Positions 36,001 through 48,800 of a stretch of 64,000 nt of DNA are shown here, piece after piece. The first letter of the stretch is position 1; every line of letters begins with the position of its first letter. The stretch comes from Myrica gale (lineage: Eukaryota > Streptophyta > Magnoliopsida > Fagales > Myricaceae): assembly GCA_963930655.1 (NCBI GenBank), contig OZ005618.1, positions 17,077,001-17,141,000 on the forward strand, given 5' to 3'. The notes beneath the pieces were generated by a model, which made no database searches, was not told the DNA's origin, and was given only the letters and a program-made list of their open reading frames with translations. The translations under genes and the position numbers were made by a program.

Positions 36001-39000
36001 TCAATTGGTCTGAATACCATTTTCCCTTAGGGTGCTTCTCTATTTATAGATATATATATATATATATATATATATAAGGATAAAATCTTTAAAAATAGAT
36101 CTTCTAAATATCTCCTAAAATATCTCTCAAAATATCTCTTAAAATATCTCAGTAACATTCCCCCTCAAATTGATGCTGGAGGATCAAGAAGCATTAATTT
36201 GTTAACCAAGACCATAACGTCCTTCATATCCACCACCACCGTAAACACCACCACTATAGCCACCCCTGCCACCACCATGCCGCCGCCTCCAAACACACTG
36301 AGACAAAGACCCATGCACCAAAAAGAATCACCCGATACACCAGCCACCAAAAGGAAGCATAAAAGTGCCGATATCACCTCTGCCACCACTGAAGTTGACG
36401 AAAGCAACTAGTTACTACCACTACCAGAGAGTCACCGAGAATCACCCACAACACTCTAGAGTTGTGATGAAAATCGCACACAATGATTCAAACCACAAAG
36501 AATAACATTTCCCTTAAAATCACCCACAATGTCAATTGGTCTGAATACCATTTCCCTTAGGGTGTTTCTCTATTTATAGATACATGCATACGAGGAAAAA
36601 ATCATTAAAAATATCTCTTAAAATATCTCCCAAAACATCCCCCCACAAATTGATGCTGGAGGATCAAGAAGCATTAATTTGTTAACCAAGACCATAACCT
36701 CTTTCATATCCACCACCACCGTAAACATTACCACCATAGCCGCCGTCTCCAACCACACTGAGACAGAGACCCATGCACCAGAAAGAATCACCCGATACAC
36801 CAGCCACCAAAAGGAAGCACAAAAGTGCCGATATCTCCTTTGCCGCCACAAAAGTTGGCGAAAGCAACTAGTTACAACCACTACCAGAGAGTCACCGAGA
36901 ATCACCCACAACACTATAGAGTTGCGATGAAAATTGCACACAATGATTCAAACCACAAAGAGACGGAAATCAGAAAGGAGGCTCTGATACTATGTCAATT
37001 GGTCTGAATACCATTTCCCTTAGGGTGCTTCTCTATTTATAGATACATGTATACGAGGAAAAAATCTTTAAAAATAGATCTTCTAAAATATCTCCTAAAA
37101 TATCTCTCAAAATATCTCCTAAAATATCTCAGTAACACTTTTATTATATCCCAACATGACTGATAAAAGCAAATATGTCTGTGCCCGGAGCTTTATCTCC
37201 ATTAAGATCATGAACCACCCTCGCCACCTCATCCTCCACGAAAGGTCATTCCAACCCACTAGCCGCATCCTCAGAAATTGCATCAAACTCCAACCCGTCC
37301 AGACGGTCGCCACTGAAAAGGTTCAGCATATAAAGAAGTGTAAAACTGCACATTATGCGCATAAATATCTCCAAGATCCTCCACTACATCACCTTCCACC
37401 TCCAACCGGGTAATAAAATTAAACCTCCTATTAGAGTTGGCGACTTTGTGAAAGTACTTCGTACATCTATCCCCATCCTTCAGCCACAAAGCTCGAGATT
37501 TTTGCCTCCAACTCACCTCCTCTAAATAAATAAGGTGATCCAACTCCGTAACAATCCACATTTTTCTCTCCATACCCTCAACATCAAGATTACCTTCCTC
37601 ATCCAACGACCCTAACTCCCTCAACAACAATGATTTATGCGGCCCAATCTCACCAAATTCATCCTTATTCCAAACAATGAGATCATGTTTCAGCGCCTTT
37701 AGCTTACAATGAAGCACAAGGCTAGGGGAACCAAAAACCTCATTATTACTCCACCACCCACGTACTCTCTCCAGAAACCCATCCACCTTAAGCCACATAT
37801 TTTCAAATCGAAAAGGTTTCTTCCCACCCCCAAAGCAACCATCCTCCAACAAAATCGGGAAATGGTCAGATTACATACGGGGTAACCTTCTCTGAAGAAT
37901 GTTCGGATACATAGACTCCCAATCAGAACTTAGAAGGAAACGATCAATCATCGACCACGATTGAGAGGATCGATTGTTGGACCAAGTGAACAAGCCACCA
38001 TCCAACCGAAGATCCAACAAGCCAAACTCTGAAATAAAATCACAAAATTCCTCCATACCTCTCCCTCCCCCGCCCACCCCCAACCTCTCACTAGAGAACC
38101 TAGTGACGTTAAAGTCATCCCCAATACACCACGAGATGACACCCGCCAACTCATCCCATAACATCATCCTTCTATTATCATCATTAGAACCATAAACATC
38201 AGAAAACACCCACCTAGCCCCACCATCGATATTATGGAAAGCCACCAAAAGAGAGCAACACCACACACAAACCTCCACCAACTCTAACACTCGAGAATCC
38301 CATAAAATCAAAATCCCCCTCGACGCCCCTTCCCCATGCAAACTACACCACACATGAGGGCCACCCCACAAACTTCTCACCACAGCCTGAGGAATCGATT
38401 CCAATTTCGTCTCCTGAAGACAAACAACAACTGGCTTCCAACCCCTAACTAGATTACCAATACTTCTACATTTCACCCTATCATTCAGACCCCTCACATT
38501 CCAACTAAGAAATCTTGGCTTCATTAACAACTTAAAAGAGCCCTCCCTCCATTCCTATTACTCCGAGTCGAAACATCCCCTCCATCATAATTAACTGGAC
38601 TTTAAACCCTTCAATTTCCTCATCATCTTTCCCTCCAACCAATTAAGAGTTTTACCACCCACAGAACCCCTATCTCTCTCCAAAGCTACAAACAGATCCA
38701 TCAATTCACTCTCATAACACTCACAAGATACCCCCACCATATGACGAAAGAAGACACCACTTGCAGCACCCAATTTGAAGGAACGCCCCTCCCAGAAACC
38801 GGATAACGAATCTGCAAAGGTTCCCAAATAGTTCCCCCACTTTCACTACGCACCCTTAAGAACTCCCCTTCCTTCCCACAACTTCTTATAGGCAAGTCCT
38901 CCAATATACTACCAGAACCATGTAGCACTCCCACTTCCTGCACAAACAACAGGGTCCCCACACTGCTCAGGAACATCAAACCCACCAAACTCCACAAAAT

Positions 39001-42000
39001 CCCCGACCCCTCCACTTACTCCGATAGATGGACCCAATTGCCCATCCTCCACAGCATCTCCGATATGCCCAAACTACCCCAAAATACACAAATCCGCACT
39101 CCTGCAAGGCAATCCATCAATTCCCAAATTTTCCATACCTCCAGGAAACTCTGGCGATGCCCAGACCGTAGGCGCCGAAGAGACGAGAGCGTCGATCGGC
39201 TGCCAACTGTCTTTCAGCTCTGGCGCCTCCAGATCCTACACATTGGCATCGCAAGCAACAATTGCTTTCTCCAACAACTCCGGCAACACAGAACCCCTGG
39301 TCGGCGTCAAAAACAGATCACCTCTAGTTATTGTGGTGGGTCGTAGCTCCGATACCTTTTCTTTGCCGACACACTCGACGACAACGTCATTGGCACTAGG
39401 ACATGGTCAACACAGATTCTTGTCTATGGGCTGTGGGCTTCCACTTACTCATTCTCAGCCCATTCTGGGCTTTCAGTTTGAACCCACACCCCATACAGCT
39501 TAACTCCCTCACCGAATGGCCTCCGTTACTCTGCTTACACAACAACTCAACAAGCCGATCCACTTCCTTTCGAAAGCCCATAATTTGAACCGACAAATCA
39601 ACCCCTCTAATTGACGCCAGCTCCCTTTCAGTCAATACAACTGTACACTTTCCATCCAACGAATTCTGAGTCGGCACCAATAAGGAATTAATGTTGGAAA
39701 GCGTAACATCTGTTGCCCCATCTGCATGCAAAGATTTTGACGTTTCGTCTACCCCTGACATATGGCGATGACCAGGTTTTTCAAAGGGAACGCTTGGCCG
39801 CCCACCATCACCGTTCACCACCCCTGGAACCAAGTTGCCATAGCATAAGTAACATCCTAACGAATGCCAGAAGACCCCTAAGTTTCCCAGCACAACTCGA
39901 TGAGCGGAAAAAAGAAACAATGACAATAAAAATACAATTCAATATCTGCCAACCATGACCATGTTTTCCTTCCGGCACCATCACCGCCCCCACCTTCCTT
40001 CTTCCTCCATATTCAACAATCGCAACATATCGACCACCTTTGCTGGAGCACCATTGAGCCAAAAAACCACATTGGGAATCGTTGAACTCAGAGGCAAAAT
40101 CAACTGCAGGAGCAGCCTCCATCAACTTGTAGGACATGTTCACCATCCACACTGCCCCATACTTCCCCATATGAATCTCATTCACAGACTTTGGACTCCA
40201 TTCTAAAAACTGAATCTCACTATTGGCGCTAATCCTCACTTGGAATTCCTTTGACTCAATACGAAAATTACGTGAAAAAAGCGACATCACTTCTACCTTC
40301 CCCTAGCTTTTCCTCTTGTTTCATACAGAAAGATATGTTCTGCAAATTTACGTGATCATCCTAGCTATTTTCTCATCATGGTTTCTCATTAGGTGGGTGA
40401 GCTATAGCATTGGTATGTAATCCTCATTGTCATCGTGATTGGGAATCCTTATCAAGTTTTGATAATTGGATTCTTGCCTCGTTTGTATTGTGAAATGAAA
40501 GAAAAATATAAGGCAGGTGCCTTCATCTTTATGCTGTGTTACTTGCAGTTTGTCATGCCAAACTTGGGTTGGAGGTGGCTACTTGCATTGTCATCTCTCC
40601 CATCATCACACCTCCTCCTTTTCTTAATCAGTAGTTATTTAGCTATTATCAAGTAGTATCACACATGTTAGTAAGATAAACTATATTCGACTTAGGGTGC
40701 ATTCATTAACTAAAATTTTGGCTCTCTAAAATTTTATCATTAAACAAATTTCTCACTTTTTCACAAACTCCCATAAATTTGTTCACTTTTTCACCATCTC
40801 CCATAAAGTTTTTCACTTTTTCACCCTCTCCTCACTTTTTCACTAACTCTCATGCCCAAAATTTTATCACTCAAACCCAACCTTAGAGATATTAAATTCA
40901 CCAACCTTATATTGCTAAAAACCTTGTGTCGCTACAAAATTATATAATTAATTATTTTCTATAAACTTGAATATTAAAATCTCGTATTATGACCTCATCA
41001 ACAAATTTTACAATCTAATCTCAAGTGCATATGAGTATCTTTTACAATTTATTTCTAAATGCGTGCATCTATAGATACGTAAACATACATACGAAGCTAT
41101 ATCAATTCTAATAGTGTATAAGCCACGTCTATTGCATTAGGAAAAGAATTCCTCTCATCTATTCAAATATTTGTCAATCTCAACCTAATTCACATCTGAA
41201 TAACCAGAAAGATTGGAAAAGGCATAGAAGGGCGACACCACATGGCTTGTTTATGACTTGTAAACTTCAGCATCATTAAACAGTTCTACATCCTCTGGTG
41301 TGATTTGTCGTTTTCTCTCCTTTGTTTCTTCTGTAGTATCAAACATCATTAAATACTAAGCTTCTTTGGCTCTACAATTTTCTTTCCAATCCTACTTCTC
41401 CTAAGTTCATCATGACCATCAAAGCACATAGATCTACTTCCAAGTTCCACTATTAGAAGCAATAAATGAAGTACCTGATTACACCCACATTGCCAAGTCT
41501 CAAAGAGTCCTGCCGTACCTTCATCCTAGCTTCCTGTCTCTGAGCTTTTGAAACAGATATCAGCAGATCAGATATTATCTTCGTTCTCTGAAAGGATAGA
41601 GAATACCAGTGTGAGGAGAAAGCCAAAACCAGTCAAATTATACACCTACCAATCAATACATTCACACACTCAATCCTGTCTCAGTTACTAATCTATAAAG
41701 CAGACTACATGCACACAAAAATCCAAGAATTGGGATTGTGATATCTGTCATTTCATTAAGACAACATAAGATCATGTGTAAATCAATCTCTAACTACTAT
41801 ATTCTGAGGCAGAACCACCAGAACCGATATTCCATGACCCAAATCAAGAGCTAATCGCAACATCACGGAGCAGTGGTTTCCTCCCATCAAGGAGAAAGTA
41901 CACTCATGAGGTACCTTGTGCAACTATTGAGGTACCTCATACCTCCCCCAAGTGTGACGCTTATCTGTAAGGGTCTATAAAAGGTTCTTCATCACTGCCC

Positions 42001-45000
42001 TCTTCATGTGGTCTCTTTTTGCATACCCTTTCACTTAGTTTTTGGAACACAACGAACTAATGCTAATTCGGTCCTTTAAAGGCATCAGGGAAACACAACA
42101 GCCATAAAATGAGAAGCTCCGCCATTACAAGTTGTAACCACTTCACGATCAAGATCATTAAAGAAGCACACCTTAGGCTTCATTTGATGTTCGTAGTCTT
42201 TGAGGTCCTTCAGTTCCTGCCAGAAATTACAATGATACTTCATACAAAGAAAAGAAAGTGCTGCACCACACTGTAACAAATGAACAAAGACATTCTGCAA
42301 GAAAAGTTCAAGAAAAAAAATACCACCCAATCCAAATATAAATTGTATTGCACTATACATATGGTAAGCATTTTATACATATTGCAATCTATCAATTACC
42401 TTTTCCAACTGGTGGTGAATATTTTCATACTCGGAGGCCTCTTGACGTGATCTACGCAAATCCTCCTCTAGTGCTGCAACTTTTGCACATAAGGATGCAA
42501 CATCCTCCTAATTTAATGTGACAAAAAGATTAAAAGCTTGTTTGACCCTGAAAAGTTCTTCTAGAAGAATCTTCTTGCTTTGGATATACTTTTTTTATGC
42601 AGTTTTTCTCCTTTTTTTATTTATCTACAATATTCGGCCAAAGACTAGAGAACATATCCTCACTACATTATTTTGAGACGATTAAAAGTGTGCCAAAAAC
42701 AATACCTCCAATGGAGAGCAATTCTCATTCCGAAACTGCTCTTTGGGCCTGCTATCCTGCCACAACCAACAGAGGGCACACCAATTAATTTAAAGGCCAT
42801 AAATTGATGTCACTTGAGAAATTATCCCAGTACATAAGAACCCTCCCTATTATAACCCATGTCAAACACATTCCCCTATATTTTTAGATAAGTATACGAA
42901 CACCTTTTCATCTTATTCCACCTATCAAAGCTGAAATACCCCTGACTGCATACAGTGGGAGAATGAATGAGAAATAAGTGGCACAAGAGCCAGGTCCCAC
43001 ATTGAATACTTACTTGGTGGGACTTATCCATGTAACAACTCCAAGGAACTCCAAAGAAATGTGGCTGAAGTGCATATGGGGCTAGAATTCTCTTGGAGTG
43101 TTACAAATAATATCAGAGTCAGACCTAGTAACAACCGATGTGGGCACGGCAAGGCCCGACAAGGATGTCAAGGGGTTTAAGATGGGAAGATTGTAATATC
43201 CCAAGTCCCACGTAAAGTGGAGAGGAGCACGAATGAAGTTAAAGTGCATACATAGCTATAATGTTACAAAGGTTCCAAAATGATCACAAAGACAACTGGA
43301 AGAAAACTGTCCCTTCTCTAAGCCCTTTTAGGGCCCAACTAATCACGAGGCAGGTGGAGCCCCCTGCCACATGACTAAACATTTACCAAAACAAAGCCCC
43401 TCAGGAATGACCACTAGACGAGATAGAGATAGGTAAAATGCAAATATCTGTCGGAAGAGAGGTATAAGAAGAAATTTCACAAGGTCAAAATGCAAAAGGT
43501 AGGAAAAAGGATATCTCATACATCCTATATGAAAGTACTGTATTTCAGATTTATGAGGGTCAACTTCGCAGTTAAAACATATTGGAAATATATAATATAA
43601 TTCATTAATGTCACTTAGAAAATGCCCTGAACATTGCAAAATATTTGCTTACCTTGAAGTGACAAATATGGCCATAATAACTTAACCTAAATATCACCTA
43701 TTTGTCCATAAATCATAAGGCAACAAAAGCAATGAAATGCAGCCATCAGGCCCTCCTTTTTACATAAGATCTAATTGGACCATGGCAATCTACCTACCCT
43801 ATCTATCACAAACTAAAGATGCCGGTCCATTGTATTCTTTACTAACTCACTATGCAACACATTATTCAGGTCAGTAAGATCACTCTTGACATAACAAGTT
43901 TTAAGCAAGGAGGAACATGCGTTTTATTTTTTCATCACTGATGCTCATCTCCCAGATCTTACAACCAAAATCACAAGGAAAACAAAAAGAAAGGTACTGA
44001 AGACAGGCGGGGGGTAACTTCATTAATCATCTTTCTACCAGGATAATTTTGCATATGATATATTATCCCCTAAAGAAATCAGAAACGAGATGAAAACGCT
44101 TCATGCAAAGGAGCATACCTTCGGATATGAGTTCTCAAGCTGACCATTTGAAGGTGAGACAGTTGAAGAAGAGACTTGTGATCTTGTCTGCTCATTAACT
44201 CTGGAACCGCGGCCTCGACCTGAAGCAACATATCCCCTTCCGCGACCCTGTTTTTTTCTATTTACATCAGAATTAGATTTGGACTCCAAGGTTTCAACAA
44301 CCATTTGCCTCACATCAGCTACTGCCTGAAATGTTTTTTCTCACAACCATTAGTATATAATCCATCTCATGAAATGAAACAAAGGAAAAATTGAAGTATA
44401 AATGCCTAAGGATTCAACATCAGTACCACCAAGGTATTGAACAACAATAATCTCTAAGGCCCAGATCACATATATGTAGGCCCTGTATACAAGTATGTAT
44501 CTATATCAACAAATGTTGTGCTCCTAGACTCCACAACAGTATAATGTTGAGTTAACGGACAGACTTTTCTCTCTCGCTGAGCAAGCGATGAGTGGTAGTC
44601 CAGTGTTTGGTTGGTTTCTTTGTTAAGTTTTTTTCCTGTGTTTGGTGTGTTTTAGCAGTGTTGTTCTGACGTCTGTTTTACATAACTTTCACATTGAATC
44701 TAAGGAATTCCAAGTACCGATTAGCACCAAGGGAGTTATTAAGTTTTCAGAATGGAGTTTCAAGTCCATGAGTTCGATTCAGTTGGGGAGGTTTGGGGCA
44801 GTTTGGATGACGAATATATTAGGAAGATTGAAAGAGGCACACGCTGGTATTGATTTCGCTTCATTTAACGAATCCAGACGTGCTTTCCTGGCGCAACGTT
44901 GCTCGAATAAAGGTAGAAGGTATATTGTCATTGCAGAATACGGTGGAGGATGTCGGATGGTAGACAGTCGTGCTTTCTAGTGCTTCAGGCATTCGGGTTG

Positions 45001-45815
45001 GAGTTTCCTTCACCAATATGGTGGAGATAGGCATGCTGGAGAAGGTTGACAGTGTAAAAATTTCAAAACTTGAACCATCGATGATGAGGAAAACAGGAGT
45101 AAGAAGGCAATTGAAACGTCATCGGCGTTGCATGCAGATTTGGTGGCGGACGTTGTGGCTTCCAAAAATGCTGCATTAAATGTGCAGAAGTCAGTTGTCT
45201 CGGATGTAAGGTTTGCGGCTGGTTTGTCGCCTAATGCTTGGGATTCCATTTGGCCTGAAGTGATGGGCTTGAGGAGGCAATTGGATGGGCTGGTTGAGTT
45301 GTTGGGAAAGAAGCCGGAAAGGGGCCTAAAGGGGAGTGAATTCAAGTGTCAGTTGTGTGGGTTTTTATTGAAGGCCTTAGAGGGTCAAGTGTTCAACCAT
45401 GCGTTGGGCTCCTCTCTCGTAGGGGATGCGAATGAGGTTAGGTCAGACTTTGTGCTGGGTCGTGGGCCAGGTGTAAGGTTTGGCGGCCTGGTCCCGTGTC
45501 ATATGGATTGGGAGAAGGTTGTCACGGTAGGCTTGGAAGGAAGGGATTATGAGCCATATGGTGGGCCTTTTCTGGAGGCTGGCATGTTGGGCCACAGAAG
45601 AGCTATTGTAGGCGACAGTTTGTCAACGTCATTTGGCATCGTTTTTCTTGCAGATGGAGTCTCTTTCCGGCAATGGAAAGGGGATTGGTGCAGCGTCGAA
45701 AGCACATTCAGTTTGTGGTAGGTAATGGCCAAAGAGTTAATTTCTAGCATGATTGTTGGTGCAAGGATAGACCCTTGAGGTGTTCTTTCCCCTTGGTGTT
45801 TCCTCTGTCTCGATG

Positions 45816-45872
<57 letters not shown>

Positions 45873-48800
45873 ACGTTATTGAAAGAAAAAGGTGACGGAA
45901 CATTACAAAGAGCTGTACTAAACCATCTACAACAAACAAGCTAGAAAACTAATAAAATACTGAAGTATACAAAAGGAGAACCCAACACCCCATTAGCCCA
46001 CAGAAACGAAGTCTGCATCATTTTGCCCTTCAAACATTCTAAGGACAGCCCCGAATCTTCAAAGCATCTTCCATTCCTCTCCCTCCATAAACTCTACCAA
46101 ATGCATAATGGTATCATTTTCCAGACAGCCAGCGCCAAAGGGTTGTTGAACTTCCTCTTCCAACACTTCAACACCTCACCCACCCTCTTAGGCATCACCC
46201 AAGGATAGTTAACAATACTAAGCACGTGCACCCACAACTCTCTAGCTACCAAGCAATGGATTAGCACACGATCGACATATTCCCCATCACCTTTGCATAG
46301 AAAGTACCCTGCCACAACATTTTATCTTCTTCCCTTCTCCTAAGAACATAGAGTACAGCAGTGAGTAGAATGCAGAAAAGTCTGCAATTTCCCAATCATT
46401 GACGGTTCTAGCAAACTGAGTATTCCACACCCCAAAACCGGAATCCCCCTCCAAGCAATCCGCAACCATCGTGTCCTTGCATATAGCAATAGAAAACAAT
46501 AGAGGGAATGCAAGCTTCAGGGGCCTTTCTCCACACTAAAGATCATGTCAGAACCTAACTCTAAGACCACAAACCACCACGTAACGGATGTTCCCACAAA
46601 AGAAGGTCTATCAGTTGTAATGTGCTTCCACAGGCTCACACCATAAGAGCCATGGATCTCATTGGTTCTCCAACCGCCCAAAACACTGTCATACTTATCC
46701 TCAATGACAACCCTCCACAAACTATCCCTCTCCAAAGCAAAACGCCACAACAAGTTTCCTAACAATGCTCTATTGAACAAATGGAGTCTCCTTAAACCCA
46801 ACCTTCCACTACTCATTGGAGAACAAACCTTCTCTCATTTGACAAGATGAAACTTGTGCTCGATTCCATCAGCCCCCCAATAAAAATGTCCTTTGGATTT
46901 TCTCCAGTCTTTTGGCAACCCCAAAGGAATAGGAAAGAGAGACAGAAAATAGATTGGGAGACTAGAGAGTGTAGACTTAATCAACGTGAGTCTACCACCC
47001 TTCGAAAGATAGCTGCATTTCCAACCTGCCAACCTTCTTTCAGTTCTTTCGATAATGTCATCCCAAATATGTCTGCTATTAAAACGCGCTCCCAACGGTA
47101 ACCCAAAATAGGTGGTAGGCAACGACGAAACTCTACAACCCAAAATAGCAGCCAACTCCTGAACATTGCCCACACCCCCATCAAGAATAACTTCCATTTT
47201 TGAAAGGTTAACTTTCAACCCCGACACCGCCTCAAAGCAAAGCAATAAGCATCTGAGATTACGAAAATGACTCACCTCCTCCCCACACAAGATTAAGGTG
47301 TCATCAGCAAACAGAAGATGAGAAATGAACATGTCTCCTTCACCCTTCTACCAACCTCAAATCCCACAATGGATCCCCTTGCCACTACTTCATCATCCTA
47401 CTGAAAGCTTTCATAATGAGCACAAACAAAAAGGGTGAGAGTGGATCACCTTGATGCAAGCCCCTAGAGCCACCAAAGAAACCTTCAGGGGAGCCATTCA
47501 CCATCACCGAAAATTTGACTGTATAAATGCAAAACTCGATTCACCTACACCACCTCTCCCCAAATCCACATCTCCTTAACAAATACAGAAGGAAATTCCA
47601 ATTGACATGGTCAAAGGCTTTCTGAATATCCAATTTGCATAGCATACCCGACACATTGGACCTCAACCTTGAGTCAATACAAATCAGCACAGGATCTAAA
47701 ATCTGTCCACCTTTCATGAAAGCATCCTTGGACGACGATATGATCTTATCCAAGAGAAGCTTCAAACGAATAGCTAGCACCTTCGCCAAAATCTTGTAAA
47801 CACCCCCCACTAAGTTTATGGGACGAAAGTCCTTCAGCTCAACTGCTCCTGATTTCTTCGGGATAAGAACAATGAAAGTGGCTTTAGAGGATCCCGAGGT
47901 TTGCGCCAAGGCGACCCTCTCTCGCCCTTTTTATTTGTGATTGTTATGGAAGCTCTGAGTCGGATGCTGACTAGGTTGGGGGAGGTGGGATTTATACAGG
48001 GTTTCTCGGTTGGTGGTAGTAGGGTGTGCATCTCTCATTTGTTGTTCGCTGATGACACTCTTATTTTGTGTGGGGCTGAAGAGAGTCAGTTCCGCAATCT
48101 TCGTTGTCTTTTGTTGGGTTATGCCTTCTAAGGTGCGTGAGGTGTTGCATTGTTGGAAGCTGAAGTTCAACAATCCTCTTGCAACATGGGTGTGGAAGAT
48201 GATTCCGTTGTGCGTTTGGTGGGTCATATGGTGGGAGCGGAACAAGAGATGTTTCGAGAACTCTTCTAGATCTTCTGAGGGGTTGAGGGGGTTGTTGTTG
48301 TATTCTCTTTTTCTTTGGGCCTCTAATGTTTTAGGCTCTCAATTTTCTGTTTTTGATGATTTTCTCAGCTTTGTTGTTTCTTAGAGTAGATTTTCAGTAT
48401 AGCTCTTTGTACTGTTAGCGTTTTCTTTTTCTTCAATAAAGCTCTTCTTACTTATCAAAAAAAAAAAAACAAATCGTCCCTCCTGAGCAAACTCATTGAA
48501 CATGGAGAGAATGTCTCCCTTAACCACCTCCCAACAAGATTGGAAGAAGGCTAAGGAGAAGCCATTAGGGCCCGGTGCCTTATCCCCATTTAAACTCTTT
48601 ACTGCCCCTGTTACTTCTTCCTCATCGAAAGGTCTCTCCAACCATTCCGCACCAGCCCTGAAATAGAAGCAAACTCTAAATCCTCCAATAGGGGTCTCCA
48701 AGAGAAAGGCTCCTTATACAAAGAGCTATAGAAGCCAACAATCTCCTCTAAAATCCGCTCGGGATCCTCCACCATCTCCCCCTCTACCTCCAAGCTCGAT

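Larger units (their letters stand above)
33732..40623 (-). mobile_element. LINE A: full-length L1-type LINE, itself interrupted by a TRIM
   Basis: A 13-bp exact duplication TTAATCAGTAGTT flanks it (33719-33731 and 40624-40636), with the T-run/poly-A side on the left. In minus order: 5' UTR, ORF1 (40290-38591), endonuclease, RT and C-terminal zinc-binding domain. Removing the TRIM at 35999-37137 leaves about 5.75 kb, a normal length for plant L1 elements. Several stops and frameshifts make it inactive. Confidence 0.9.

Noticed and set aside
45820-45866. TA microsatellite as an independent element
   Set aside because: It lies exactly at the tail side of LINE C next to its target duplication and is the expanded tail of that LINE.
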